A stretch of DNA of 39,431 nucleotides from Actinomycetospora soli (GCF_021026295.1 NZ_JAJNDA010000031.1:1-39431), one strand, 5' to 3'; shown: positions 1-9,010, numbered from the stretch's first letter. The notes: a model not told the origin generated them from the sequence alone. Translations and numbers: made by a program.

Positions 1-2
1 GC

Positions 3-719
3 CGCCCGCCCCCGGCCGGGCGCGCCACCATCACGGGGGCCACCGAGAGACTCCTCGGCCACCCCCTCCGTCCCACGACTCGTCCCGCTCCCCGGGGGCT
101 GCCGGGCGCGACCCCCGACGTCGACGACGCCGGCGTCGCGGCCGGTCAGAGCCTGGCCCCGACCCCGCCGGTCGAGGTGGTCCCCCCCACCACCGACACC
201 GCAGCGGGGCCGGGGCCAGGCGCAGCCCCTGACCACCTCCTTGACGCTGCCGGTTCAGCCGATCCTGCTGGGCCGCAGGCGTCGCCGACACGCGGAGCCA
301 CACCGCCGAGCTCGGGCCCGGAGACCGGGGACGGCCACGAGCCGCGGGTCCTGTTGCTGGTCGAGCAGCTGCACACCAACCCCGATCTCACCGGCCCTGA
401 CGCCATGGCAGCCCTCGAGGCAGCCGGTTTCGGCCCCGTCGCCGCCCGTACCGCACGACGGCTGCTGAGTAAGGCCCGCGACGTGCTCATCCCCGCGTCC
501 AGCGACGCCGTCACCGACCCGACCAACGACCTGAGCCCCGATCCCGTCGCTGCCCCCGCCGCTGCTGACGACACGGCTGGCGGAGCGGTTGGCGGAGCGG
601 ACGGCGATGACGTTCCCGGCGTGCGGCCGTCGACGCCGTGGGCCCCGACCGGCACTGATGCCGGCCGTCCGCTCGCGCTCGTGCGGCCCGCCGCGGCCAC
701 CCCCACTGGAGACCGCTGA
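3..719 (+). CDS. C-terminal part of a DUF2637/winged-helix-type conjugation-module protein (start outside window)
   Basis: The frame is open from the left edge to the TGA at 717-719, so the true start lies upstream. GTG at 177 is only the first start codon seen inside the window. The visible part is Pro/Ala-rich and disordered except for a compact helical stretch encoded at about 340-495 (TGPDAMAALEAAG then ARTARRLLSKAR). That stretch resembles the small helix-turn-helix tail found at the end of actinobacterial DUF2637 membrane proteins of plasmids and integrative elements; this family call is from memory and the membrane part is not visible. The stop overlaps the ATG of the next gene by one base (TGATG), so the two are probably translationally coupled in the transfer operon. 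The function is not known. Confidence 0.6.
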   Translation, partial: RPPPAGRATITGATERLLGHPLRPTTRPAPRGLPGATPDVDDAGVAAGQSLAPTPPVEVVPPTTDTAAGPGPGAAPDHLLDAAGSADPAGPQASPTRGATPPSSGPETGDGHEPRVLLLVEQLHTNPDLTGPDAMAALEAAGFGPVAARTARRLLSKARDVLIPASSDAVTDPTNDLSPDPVAAPAAADDTAGGAVGGADGDDVPGVRPSTPWAPTGTDAGRPLALVRPAAATPTGDR

Positions 720-1282
720 TGACGACCACCGACGACTCCCAGAGCGACACCGCCCAGACCGACGGCTTCACCCCGACGGTGACCGTCCCCGATCAGCTCG
801 CCATCGACCTGGACGCGGACGGGGTCGAGGGATCCGAGGCCGGCCAGGGCTGGCGCTCCAAGCCCGAACAGTTGTGGACAGCGTTCGACCGCAGCGAGGC
901 CTACCTGGACACCCGGCCGGTCGGCGGACCGTTCGACCCGACCTTGGACTACGGCCACCCCGACTGGCGCGAACCCGAGTCCGACGCCGAAGCCGCCGCC
1001 CGCCTGGCCCACCTCGAAGCCGACCGGACGGCCCGTCCGCCGACGGCCCCGGAGCTGCGCGACCGCACCCCCGTCGAAGAGGCCCTGCTCGACGCCGGCG
1101 TTGAGGCCGACCTCGCCGAGCGCGCCCAGGACCCCGACCCCGCCCTGTGGGCGCACTACCGCGAACTCGCCGCCCTCGACCGCCTCGCGCCCGTCCCCGT
1201 CGACGAGATCGCCGACCCCCTCGGCGACGACGAGCACGACGAATACGACGAATACGACGAATACGACGAGGAGGAGCTATGA
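719..1282 (+). CDS. acidic protein of unknown function in the transfer operon
   Basis: This 187-residue protein has no signal peptide or membrane segment and is strongly acidic. The middle (residues about 45-90) carries WRSKPEQLW and PTLDYGHPDWREP, and the end is a run of Asp/Glu/Tyr units (three copies of DEY) written by three copies of a 9-base repeat at 1241-1267. The purine-rich tail GACGAGGAGGAG also supplies the Shine-Dalgarno sequence for the next gene, whose ATG at 1279 overlaps this stop (ATGA). The ATG start is fixed by the one-base overlap with the preceding stop. I do not recognise the family. Its position directly before two coupling ATPases suggests a small adaptor or accessory role in conjugation, which is inference. 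Confidence 0.75.
   Translation: MTTTDDSQSDTAQTDGFTPTVTVPDQLAIDLDADGVEGSEAGQGWRSKPEQLWTAFDRSEAYLDTRPVGGPFDPTLDYGHPDWREPESDAEAAARLAHLEADRTARPPTAPELRDRTPVEEALLDAGVEADLAERAQDPDPALWAHYRELAALDRLAPVPVDEIADPLGDDEHDEYDEYDEYDEEEL
1241..1267 (+). repeat. three tandem copies of the 9-mer GAATACGAC
   Basis: There are three perfect in-frame copies encoding Glu-Tyr-Asp at the acidic C-terminus of the 719-1282 gene. A preceding GACGAGCACGAC looks like a diverged copy. In-frame repeats of this kind can change copy number by slippage. Confidence 0.9.
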
Positions 1283-3783
1283 GCACCCCCCGCCGCACCT
1301 CCCCACCGCTACCCGAAGGCACCGCGTCAGGTGGATCGCCGTCGTCGCCTCCGCCGCGGTGGCGGCAGTGGTTGATGGTGCGGCTCGAGCGTCTCGGGCA
1401 CGCGCGGCGCCGTGGGTGGCCGCGCGTGCGGCGCTGGCTCGCCGGTGTCGGGCCGCGTCTGCGCCGGTCGCTGGGCCGGTCGCTGGGCCGCTCGCTGCGC
1501 GCGTCGCCGGCTCTGCTGGTCGCGCTGGTGCTGGTGCTGGTGCTCAAGTCCGGGCCGCTGGGCCGCTCCTGGGTCGGGTCGGGGAAGTGGGGCGTCGTCG
1601 GCGCCGCTGTGGCCGAGCGGGTCCTGGGCGGGGGCTGGCGGCTGCATTTGACCGTCGCCGCGTTGGCGGGGCTGAGCTACCTGTTCGGACTGACCTCCCC
1701 GGTCGGGCTGCTGCTCATCGCCCCGGGCCTGACCGTCGGCGGGTTCCTGCTGGCCCGCGAGACCTACCGGCACACCCCGTACGCCCGGGCCCGCGCCCGC
1801 TTCGGGGACGAGGGCTGGGCCGACTTCTGGGAGCTGCACCGCAACGTCTCCGCCCACGCGGTGCGCCACATCGCCAGCCATCAGCGGCGCAGCCTCGCCG
1901 CGGCGCTGCCCGCCGTGCCCCCGCGTCGCCGGGCCGGGACGGTCGCGGTCACCGCCGCCACGCTGCGCCGCTCGGCGCTGATCGAGCGGCTGCCGGTCAC
2001 CGAGACCGGCACCTGGCTGGGTCGCAGCGCGGTCGGGCCGTGGTGGGGCGTGCAGACCTACGCCGCCTACCGCGACGTGGTCGGGCTGATCGCGCCGCCG
2101 CAGACCGGCAAGACCGCCCTGATGATCCACCACGTCATCGACCATCCCGGTGCGGTCGTGTCGACCTCGACCAAGCCGGAGGTCTACCTCTACACCGCGG
2201 CGCTGCGCGCCGCGGTCAGCGGCGCCGAACACGTGGCGCTGTTCAACCCCGACAACCTCGGCGGCCTGGGCTCCACCCTGCGCTGGTGCCCGGTCCGCGG
2301 CTGCGCCGACTTCCGGTTCGCCACCGCCCGCGCCGGGCTGCTCGTCGGCGCCCGCGCCCGCAAGAGCGACGACGAGGCCCGCTGGGACGAGTGGGCCTCC
2401 AGCGTCCTGACCGGCCTGCTCATGATCGCCGACCTCGACGGCCGCACCATGACCGACGTCGCCCGCTGGGTGCACAACCCCACCGACCGCGACCGGGGTG
2501 CGGCGCAGGCGCTGCGGCTGATGCGCGAGACCTACCGCCGCCAGGTCCCCGAGGAGGTCGCCGACGCCCTCGGGCAGGTCCTGGCCTCGAAGGCCGAGAA
2601 GACCCGCGACAGCGTGTTCTTCGCGATGCGCGGCGCGGTCGCGTTCATGGCCGACCCCACCATCGCCTGGCTGTGCACCCCGGACCGCGACGAGCCGATG
2701 TTCGACGTCGAGGAGTTCATCGACTCCCGCGGCGCGCTCTACCTGCTCGGCTCCGAGGAACAGAACGCCGGCAGCGCCCCGCTGCTCGCCGCGTTCACCG
2801 GTCACGTCTTCGCCACCGCCAAGAGCCTCGCCGCCCGCCGCAGCGGACGGCTCGACCCCCCGCTGCTGATCTCCCTCGACGAGGCAGCGCTGATCACCCC
2901 GGTGCCGCTGCCGAAGTGGGTCGCCGACGCCGGTGGGCGCGGCATCCACATCGTGTGGTCGGTCCAGACCCCCTCGCAGCTGCGGGACACGTGGGGGGAC
3001 AACGGCGCGGACACCATCCTCAACGCCACCAACGCCCTGATGATCTTCGGGGGGCTCAAGACCAAGCGGGACCTCGAGGAGGTCTCCGAGTGGTGCGGGC
3101 ACCGCCACGAGCTCGTCCCCGACCCCGACGGCCCCGACGGGCAGGGCCGCGCCAAGTTCGAGCGGGTCCCGGTCTGCCCCCCGGACCGGGTGCGGGTGAT
3201 CCCGCACTGGCACGCCCTGCTCGTGCACCGCGCCACCCCGGCCACCGTCGTGCGCATCTGGCCCGGCTGGAACCGCCCCGATGTCCGCAAGGCCGGGCCC
3301 CTGCCCAGCTCCGGGCTCCCGGTCCGGCAGAACCCGCCACCGGCAACGGCCACGCCTTCCCCACCCCCCGAAGCGGACGACCCCGACGGCACCCGGGCAG
3401 CCCCTGCACCCCGGACCGATCGCGTGCAGCACCCGTCGGATCAGAACGTCCACGGCGGCATCCACCCCGACACCGCCACCGCCAGCGACACCGACAGCCG
3501 GGCCGAGCACGGGCCGTCCCCAACCTCCATCGCCCCACCCCGGGCCGCGGGCGCCGCGGGGCCGGCGGGGCCTGGCGCCGAGCGGGCGTCGGCGTCCGAC
3601 GCGGCGGGTCTGCAGCAGTGGCTGCCCTCGCCCCGCCGGCAGGCCGGCGACACACCCGCACCGGCCCCCACCGACGCCGCCCCCGACGCCCCCTCTGAGG
3701 CCGCCAGGGGCGCTGGTCCGGGGCGTGTGGAGCCGGGGCGGCCCACCTCGACCGAGCAGCGGGAGGACCAGAGATGTCGGTGA
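1279..3783 (+). CDS. VirD4-like type IV coupling ATPase, first of a tandem pair
   Basis: The 834-residue product looks like a membrane-anchored coupling protein of the VirD4/TraG/TraM-recognition class, which brings DNA-protein substrates to a mating channel. Residues 1-75 are basic and Pro/Arg-rich; hydrophobic segments lie at about 76-90 and 123-158. The Walker A is IAPPQTGKTA (271-280) and the Walker B is LLISLDEAAL with D534-E535, followed by WSVQTPSQL, the usual arginine/glutamine region of these ATPases. Residues after about 680 are a long disordered Pro/Thr/Ala tail. ATG 1279 is chosen because it overlaps the previous stop (ATGA) behind GAGGAGG; longer readings are Arg-only junk. The gene overlaps the start of the second ATPase. 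The Walker A is less canonical than in its neighbour, so the two are probably not redundant. Confidence 0.88.
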   Translation: MSTPRRTSPPLPEGTASGGSPSSPPPRWRQWLMVRLERLGHARRRGWPRVRRWLAGVGPRLRRSLGRSLGRSLRASPALLVALVLVLVLKSGPLGRSWVGSGKWGVVGAAVAERVLGGGWRLHLTVAALAGLSYLFGLTSPVGLLLIAPGLTVGGFLLARETYRHTPYARARARFGDEGWADFWELHRNVSAHAVRHIASHQRRSLAAALPAVPPRRRAGTVAVTAATLRRSALIERLPVTETGTWLGRSAVGPWWGVQTYAAYRDVVGLIAPPQTGKTALMIHHVIDHPGAVVSTSTKPEVYLYTAALRAAVSGAEHVALFNPDNLGGLGSTLRWCPVRGCADFRFATARAGLLVGARARKSDDEARWDEWASSVLTGLLMIADLDGRTMTDVARWVHNPTDRDRGAAQALRLMRETYRRQVPEEVADALGQVLASKAEKTRDSVFFAMRGAVAFMADPTIAWLCTPDRDEPMFDVEEFIDSRGALYLLGSEEQNAGSAPLLAAFTGHVFATAKSLAARRSGRLDPPLLISLDEAALITPVPLPKWVADAGGRGIHIVWSVQTPSQLRDTWGDNGADTILNATNALMIFGGLKTKRDLEEVSEWCGHRHELVPDPDGPDGQGRAKFERVPVCPPDRVRVIPHWHALLVHRATPATVVRIWPGWNRPDVRKAGPLPSSGLPVRQNPPPATATPSPPPEADDPDGTRAAPAPRTDRVQHPSDQNVHGGIHPDTATASDTDSRAEHGPSPTSIAPPRAAGAAGPAGPGAERASASDAAGLQQWLPSPRRQAGDTPAPAPTDAAPDAPSEAARGAGPGRVEPGRPTSTEQREDQRCR

Positions 3784-5537
3784 TGACCGATCGCGAGGCC
3801 CGGACCTGGGAGTACAAGCTGGTCGCCGTAGCGGGCGGCTGTGTGGTGTTCGCGGTGCTGGCGTTCACGCTGTTCCCCGCGGCGCTCGCCGACACCCCCA
3901 CCCTGGTCCCGGCCACCGCGGTCCTGGGTCTGGTCGGGGCCGGGTTCGCCGGCCTGGCAGTGCTGGTGCTGGTGGCGGTGTGGCTGCACCACCGCTGGTT
4001 CTTCTCCGCGATGCAGCGCCTGCGCCGCGACCTCGGGGGCCCGGCCGGGTGGCTGGACCACCACGACCTGCGCGAGACCGCCGGCGAGGAGGCAGTCGTC
4101 GCCGAGGCCGAGAGTTTCTGGCGCCGCCCCCACGGCACGGTCACCGCCGCGCAGGCCGGGTGGCGGCTCGGCGAGCTGATCTCGGGTCGCTGGCCGGTCC
4201 GCTCGCACAGCATGTTCGCGGCCTACCCGCGCTCGGTGTGCATCCTCGGCCCGCAGGGATCCCGCAAGACGCAGTTCCTGATCCCGATGATCCTCGACGC
4301 GCCCGGCGCCGCGCTGGTCACCTCCAGCAAGGGCGAGCTGATCGTCGACACCGCCACGCTGCGCTCCATGCGCGGCGCGGTCGCGTTCTTCGACCCGCTC
4401 GGGGTGACCGGCGGGCTGCACGACTTCCCCTTCGACCCGGTCTGGAACTGCGCCCGGCTGACCCCCGAGGGCCTCCCGGACTCCGACTACGCCGACGCGA
4501 TCGCCGCGGCGATGATCCGCGGGGCGATGGTCCACAAGAAGATGAACGAGGAGTTCTGGGCCGACGCGGGCCGGGAGATCCTGCGCTGCTTCCTGCTCGC
4601 CGCCGACCTCGAGGCCAAGGGCTCGGAGAAGGTCCAGCAGTGGGCCCACAACCCCGACACCGGCGAGGCCATCAACATCCTCGAAGGGCGAGCCGACCGG
4701 GTCCCGGCCGGGTGGCTCTCCCTGTTGCGCCAGCGCCTGGGCACCAACCCGCGGATGCGCGACGGCTACCTGGCCACCGTCGCCTCCTGCATGGACTACC
4801 TCGGCCACCCCGGCGGGCTGGCCGCGATCAAGCGGCCCGGCAGCCACGTCCGCGACGACATCGGCCCGTTCCTCGACGCCCGCACCACCCTCTATGTGGT
4901 CGGGGACAAGACCAAGCGCGGCATGTCCTCGCTGATGACCGCCCTGACCGAGTCGATGGTGTTCCGCGCCCGCGAGGAAGCCAAGCGCCGCGGCGGGCGC
5001 CTGCGCGAGCCGTTCTCGCTGTTCCTCGACGAGGTCGCCAACCTCACCCCGGTCGACCTGCCCAACTACGCCGCCGAGACCCGCGGCTGGGGCATCTTCA
5101 CCGTCGCGGTGCTGCAGTCGCGGGCCCAGCTGGACAAGGTGTGGGGCGAGGACGACGCCAAGGTCATCTGGGACAACCTGGTCACCAAGGTCATCCTCGG
5201 GTCCCTCGGCGACGAGACGTTCCTCGAGGCGCTCTCCCGCCTCGGCGGGGAACGCCGCGTCACCGTCGCCAGCGACACCACCCGCGGCGGGGTCTCAGCC
5301 AGCCACCGACTCGAACGCGTCATCCCGCTCTCGGTGATCCGGTCGCTGCCCGCCAACCACGCCTACGTCCTGGGCGCCGCCCGCCACCCCGCCGTGATCC
5401 GCTTCGAAGCCGGCTACGAACGCCTCGCCCGCGCGAGCACCGGCGCCTCCCGCCGCCCCGTCTGGCCCCGCTGGTGGCGCGAACCGCGCCGCGCCTTCGT
5501 CCACGCCTTCGAACTCGGCCGCGGACGGCGCCCATGA
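3774..5537 (+). CDS. VirD4/TraG-like type IV coupling ATPase, second of a tandem pair
   Basis: This 587-residue protein is a more typical VirD4/TraG coupling protein. Two N-terminal membrane helices (about 14-38 and 43-74) precede the ATPase. The Walker A is GPQGSRKT (159-166), the Walker B FSLFLDEVANL has D419-E420, and the following stretch AVLQSRAQLDKVWG matches the conserved region after Walker B. ATG 3774 follows GGGAGG by 7 nt and overlaps the preceding gene; ATG 3783, inside a TGATG overlap, is a possible alternative. It should act at the cytoplasmic membrane, linking a relaxosome to the conjugation channel. Two different ATPases side by side recur in actinobacterial integrative elements. 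The gene ends in an ATGA overlap with the next. Confidence 0.9.
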   Translation: MSVMTDREARTWEYKLVAVAGGCVVFAVLAFTLFPAALADTPTLVPATAVLGLVGAGFAGLAVLVLVAVWLHHRWFFSAMQRLRRDLGGPAGWLDHHDLRETAGEEAVVAEAESFWRRPHGTVTAAQAGWRLGELISGRWPVRSHSMFAAYPRSVCILGPQGSRKTQFLIPMILDAPGAALVTSSKGELIVDTATLRSMRGAVAFFDPLGVTGGLHDFPFDPVWNCARLTPEGLPDSDYADAIAAAMIRGAMVHKKMNEEFWADAGREILRCFLLAADLEAKGSEKVQQWAHNPDTGEAINILEGRADRVPAGWLSLLRQRLGTNPRMRDGYLATVASCMDYLGHPGGLAAIKRPGSHVRDDIGPFLDARTTLYVVGDKTKRGMSSLMTALTESMVFRAREEAKRRGGRLREPFSLFLDEVANLTPVDLPNYAAETRGWGIFTVAVLQSRAQLDKVWGEDDAKVIWDNLVTKVILGSLGDETFLEALSRLGGERRVTVASDTTRGGVSASHRLERVIPLSVIRSLPANHAYVLGAARHPAVIRFEAGYERLARASTGASRRPVWPRWWREPRRAFVHAFELGRGRRP

Positions 5538-6667
5538 CCGGCCCGCACGAGCCGCCAGGCCCCGACCCCGATCCCGGAGCCACTGCTGACTTCTCCCCCG
5601 GCCCCGAGACCTCCCCGGGCACTCCCGGGGAGGCGTCCGCCGGCACACGAGCGTCATCCGAGCCGTCGGCACCCGCGTCGCCGCGCTCCGCGGCTGGCGA
5701 TCAGCGCTACGAGCTGGGCCGTCAGCTGCGCGCGATCCGCCTCGAGGTCGACGGGCTGCGCGAGGAGATCGGCGCCGACGTGGGGCGGCTACGCAGCGAG
5801 GTCCGCAACCGGCTCAACGACCTGCGCTCCGAGGTCACCGAGAGGATCGACGGCGGGCACGGCGAGATCGCCGGGGAGCTCGCCGAGTTCCTGCCCCGGG
5901 TAGCGGACCTCGAAGACCAGCTCACCCGGCTCCGGGCCGCCTTCGACCTCGGGGGACCCACCCTCAGTGCGCCGACCGCACCCGGGACGGAGCGCGGCGC
6001 GGGTCCCGCCGACGACTCGACACCCGACGGTGCCGACGGCGACGACGAGCCGCCGGTCACGCCCGCCACCGGCTGGGACCGCATGAGCCGGGCCGGCGCC
6101 GAGCGCGCCTGGGCGGCCCTGGCCGAGTTCGTCGACGGCGTCCTGTACCGCCAGTACCGGTTCACCCGCCTGCAGATCCCCGACTGCTGGGCACTGCACC
6201 CGCGGATGGTCCGGGAACTGGCCTGGCTGCGCTCGACCTACCTCGAGGCCGCCGAACTCGAACGCGACACCCCCGCCGCGTCCATGCCCTGGCACCTGCG
6301 CTGCGTGCCCGGCTTCCTGATCAACGCCGCCGAAGCCGTCGACACCCGCGAATGCCGACCCGGCATCCACCGCCTCACCGAGACCGAGGTCTCCGCGCAC
6401 CAGTACCGCCGCGACGCCGCCCTCCGCGACGGCCTCACCCCACCGCCGCTGACCACCGAGGCCGGCCCCGACCGACCCCACCTCATCCCCGCGCACTTCC
6501 CGCTGCGCACCGTGCGGTCGGTCAACAGCACCCGCACCACCGACGACGGGCCCACACCACCCACCCCTGAAGACCTGCCCGACCTGGTCGTCGGCCCCTG
6601 TCACCCCGACTACTGGCGCGACCACTACTTCGCCGCCTCCGCCGCCGACCTCGCCGAACGCCACTGA
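5534..6667 (+). CDS. coiled-coil conjugation-module protein, DUF4913-like C-terminus
   Basis: The 377-residue product begins at ATG 5534, which overlaps the stop of the coupling ATPase (ATGA). Residues 1-55 are Pro-rich. Residues about 58-140 form a heptad-rich coiled coil (for example LRAIRLEVDGLREEI and LADLEDQLTRLRAAF-type spacing). After a second linker, residues about 185-270 hold a compact domain with WALHPRMVRELAWLRSTY and PWHLRCVPGFL. This is distantly like the DUF4913 domain common next to actinobacterial tra genes (a W-x-HP...EL..L pattern); I regard that as tentative. No membrane segment is visible. A structural or scaffold partner of the coupling proteins is the likeliest role, inferred only from operon position. 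Confidence 0.75.
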   Translation: MTGPHEPPGPDPDPGATADFSPGPETSPGTPGEASAGTRASSEPSAPASPRSAAGDQRYELGRQLRAIRLEVDGLREEIGADVGRLRSEVRNRLNDLRSEVTERIDGGHGEIAGELAEFLPRVADLEDQLTRLRAAFDLGGPTLSAPTAPGTERGAGPADDSTPDGADGDDEPPVTPATGWDRMSRAGAERAWAALAEFVDGVLYRQYRFTRLQIPDCWALHPRMVRELAWLRSTYLEAAELERDTPAASMPWHLRCVPGFLINAAEAVDTRECRPGIHRLTETEVSAHQYRRDAALRDGLTPPPLTTEAGPDRPHLIPAHFPLRTVRSVNSTRTTDDGPTPPTPEDLPDLVVGPCHPDYWRDHYFAASAADLAERH

Positions 6668-6679
6668 ACCGGCCTGCTC

Positions 6680-8182
6680 ATGCCTCGCCGACCACGCCGT
6701 GACCCGCGACGCCGCCCCGCCACCGCGCCCCCCGTCGCCCCCGCACCAGGGGCCGACGTACGCGTCGAGCTCGCCGGACACACCGTCCACCTGGTTGCGC
6801 TGCGTGCCCATCCCGAGCGGTACGCGGCCTGGTTCGCCGCCGCCCGTCGCCGCCCCGGCCACGGCATCTGCCGATGCACCCGCAGCGGGGAGCGGCTGGT
6901 CATCCGGGAGATCGCCGGGGTGTTCCATCTGGCTCGCTGGCCCCTGGGCGGGGACAACCACCGCCCCGGCTGCCCCTTCTTCTCCTCCGAGTCCCGCCAC
7001 AGCGGCACCGACCCGGGCGCCCGCGACGCGATCAGCGTCACCGACCACGGCACCCGCATCGAGGTCGGGTACGCGTTCACCGCCCCCGCCAGCGGGCTCG
7101 AAGGCGACGACGATCCGGCGGCTGCGGTGGACCGGCCTCCCGCGGGACGGCCGGCCGGTGCTGCCCACGCGACCCTGACCAGCCTCGGGCTGCTGCGCTG
7201 GCTCTGGGAGACAGCGGGCCTCAACGCGTGGCCCCCGCCCAGCGGTGAGGTCACCGCCGGCCCCGCCCGCGAGCACCGCATCACCGGTACCCGACGGCAC
7301 TGGGAGGACACCCGCGAGGCGCTGGTCGCCGTGCTGGCCGGGGTGCGGCTCGGCGACCATCCGGCGCCGCGGCTGGCCTACGTCATCGCCCCGTACCGAC
7401 CCGGTCACCCCGACCCGGTGCGGGACGCTCGCCTCGCCGAGTACCTCGCCCCCCTCGAGGGCCCGCAACGCGTCGCGATCCGGCGGGGGCCCCGGCGTGG
7501 CCGGACCCGTCTGCTGCGCCACCGCCGTCTGCTGATCGGCGAGCTCAAGCACGACCCGCAGCCCACCGACCACGGCCTGCGGGTGGACCTGCGTCACTTC
7601 CCGCGTCCGTTGTTCTGCCGGACCGAGCTCGGTGAACACCTCACCCGCAGCTACCCGACCGCGTTCGCCTCGCGCCGGGACCCGAACACCCGACGAGTCG
7701 TGCTCGCCCTGATCGAGGGCACCCCGCACGGACACCTGCGGCTGCTCGACGCGGCGGTCCTGCTCACCACCTCCGACTACCTGCCCGTCGACTCCAGCCA
7801 CGAGGCGTTGCTCGCCCAACAGCTCGTCGCGGCGGGCCGCGAGTTCATCAAGCCCCTGCGACGCGCAGACGGGGACCTCACACTCCCCGATTTCGTCCTG
7901 ACAGACACCGACCCCGCCACGGTCGTCGAGGTCTGGGGCCTCACCGGTCGCACCGACTACGACGAGCGCCGGGCAGCGAAGCTCGAGCATTACGCCGCCG
8001 AGCAGACACCCGTGCTCGAATGGGACGTGAGCACCGGCCCACCCCCCGACGTCCACCGTCCGACGCCGCCGTCGGCGACCAGCGAGAGCTGGCCGCCGCC
8101 GAGCGCAGGCACGGCCGCCGCCCGCCGAGCAGATCAGGGACTGCGGGCGACGGCGTCCCCGACACCTAGGTTGTGGACGTGA
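6680..8182 (+). CDS. DUF1173-like protein with zinc-type CxC...HxxxC and nuclease-like C-terminus
   Basis: This 500-residue soluble protein starts 12 nt after the previous stop. Near the N-terminus GICRCTRSGE (C64, C66) and HRPGCPFFSSE (H94, C98) form a likely zinc site, a layout I associate with the DUF1173 family of mobile elements. The C-terminal half has LPDFVLTDT (P403, D404) followed at E417 by VVEVWG and a conserved YDERRAAKLEHY, then LEWDV. The PD...E-V-W order recalls restriction-endonuclease-fold (PD-(D/E)xK) proteins with the lysine replaced, and is also typical of DUF1173. Function in conjugation is unproven. The last 60 residues are Pro/Ala-rich and probably disordered. Family assignment is from memory of the motif pattern; the nuclease reading is inference. 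Confidence 0.75.
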   Translation: MPRRPRRDPRRRPATAPPVAPAPGADVRVELAGHTVHLVALRAHPERYAAWFAAARRRPGHGICRCTRSGERLVIREIAGVFHLARWPLGGDNHRPGCPFFSSESRHSGTDPGARDAISVTDHGTRIEVGYAFTAPASGLEGDDDPAAAVDRPPAGRPAGAAHATLTSLGLLRWLWETAGLNAWPPPSGEVTAGPAREHRITGTRRHWEDTREALVAVLAGVRLGDHPAPRLAYVIAPYRPGHPDPVRDARLAEYLAPLEGPQRVAIRRGPRRGRTRLLRHRRLLIGELKHDPQPTDHGLRVDLRHFPRPLFCRTELGEHLTRSYPTAFASRRDPNTRRVVLALIEGTPHGHLRLLDAAVLLTTSDYLPVDSSHEALLAQQLVAAGREFIKPLRRADGDLTLPDFVLTDTDPATVVEVWGLTGRTDYDERRAAKLEHYAAEQTPVLEWDVSTGPPPDVHRPTPPSATSESWPPPSAGTAAARRADQGLRATASPTPRLWT

Positions 8183-8322
8183 GCGAACGCACCGCCCACG
8201 CCCCGGCGTGCTCCGGGCACATCCAGCGCCGCCCAGGTCCACCCGACTCGCAGAGAAGACGGCCGGAGGACCCGACGTCCTCCCGCCCGTCCAGACCAGC
8301 CCGTCCCGGGGAGCCGAGATGA
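8179..8322 (+). CDS. possible 47-residue leader ORF before the DUF6166-like gene
   Basis: GTG 8179 opens a 47-codon frame whose TGA overlaps the next ATG at 8319 (ATGA). A TANNNT-type hexamer, TAGGTT (8168-8173), lies 5 nt before the GTG, as expected for a leaderless sigma-A transcript. The peptide is Arg/Pro-rich with no recognisable domain. Such open frames are common by chance in GC-rich DNA, so this is only a candidate. Confidence 0.22.
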   Translation: MSERTAHAPACSGHIQRRPGPPDSQRRRPEDPTSSRPSRPARPGEPR

Positions 8323-8780
8323 GAGTCGACCACCCGCGCGAGGTCCGGTTCCGCGGCATGCGCGGCGCGACGACGAGCTCCCCGGCGCTGGTGGTGGTGG
8401 AAGACCCCGCGACCGGCGAGACGATCGGCGCGCTCGAACACCGCGTCCGTTACTCCCCCACCGGGTTCAACTGGGGCTACGACGGCGCCGGACCCCGCGA
8501 CCTGGCCCGATCCCTGCTGGCCGCCGTCCTCACCGACGAAGCACTGTGCAACGCCTGCCACGGAGCGGCCGCAGCTTGCGACACCTGCCGCGACGGCCTA
8601 CGCCCTGACCTGCCCAGCAGCGCGTTCACCTCCCAGGTCGTCGCAAGGCTCGGACCTGACTGGACGTTGCACTCCCGCCAGGTGCGCGCCTGGTGGGAAG
8701 ATCACCGGGTCACTCTCGGGAGCGACCGGACCCCCGGGGACTCGTCCGGCACCGACCTCGACTTCGGAGGCCGCGCATGA
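8319..8780 (+). CDS. DUF6166-like small protein
   Basis: The 153-residue product starts at ATG 8319 behind GGGGAG with 5 nt spacing. It has the signature VRYSPTGFNWGYDGAGP followed by DLARSLLAAVL, a pattern I associate with DUF6166 proteins of phages, plasmids and mobile elements. Between that motif and the C-terminus lies CNACHG...CDTCRDG, four cysteines with CxxC spacing that could bind zinc. The end, FTSQVVARLGPDWTLHSRQV, is also usual for the family. No function is established. It ends in an ATGA overlap with the next small gene, so the two are probably made together. Confidence 0.75.
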   Translation: MRVDHPREVRFRGMRGATTSSPALVVVEDPATGETIGALEHRVRYSPTGFNWGYDGAGPRDLARSLLAAVLTDEALCNACHGAAAACDTCRDGLRPDLPSSAFTSQVVARLGPDWTLHSRQVRAWWEDHRVTLGSDRTPGDSSGTDLDFGGRA

Positions 8781-9010
8781 CCGAAGGTGACCGCTTCGAG
8801 GTCGTCGACGGCGGCCGCGCCGACGACGACCCCGTCAGCCAGGACGACCTCGACGCCCTCGACGCGTTGACCGCGGTCCTCGCCGGCCCGGAGGGCGACG
8901 ACGACCCCGAGGTGGCTGCTCGCGCCCGCGCGGTCGCCTCGGACATCATGAACCTGCCGGGCGACACCTCTCCCGGCCTTCGCCCGGTCGACGGCCCGCC
9001 AGCCGGATGA
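8777..9010 (+). CDS. small acidic protein of unknown function
   Basis: This 77-residue, Asp-rich protein starts at ATG 8777, overlapping the previous stop (ATGA) and preceded by GGAGG with 6 nt spacing. There is no signal peptide, membrane helix or cysteine. Residues 20-60 look helical (LDALDALTAVLAG, ARARAVASDIMN). I do not recognise it. It ends the conjugation-type operon; the 189 bases after it hold no gene I can support. Confidence 0.6.
   Translation: MTEGDRFEVVDGGRADDDPVSQDDLDALDALTAVLAGPEGDDDPEVAARARAVASDIMNLPGDTSPGLRPVDGPPAG

Noticed and set aside
224..252. TGAACC-N17-GGTCAG on the minus strand
   Set aside because: It lies inside the first coding region with no supported minus-strand gene downstream, so it is probably chance.
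1327..3510. Long minus-strand open frame opposite the first coupling ATPase
   Set aside because: It is a shadow of a gene with clear Walker motifs; there is no start context and no recognisable domain.
5789..8359. Long minus-strand open frame opposite the coiled-coil and DUF1173-like genes
   Set aside because: Composition is Gly/Val/Arg-rich as expected for an antisense frame in GC-rich DNA, while the plus-strand genes show domains and overlaps.
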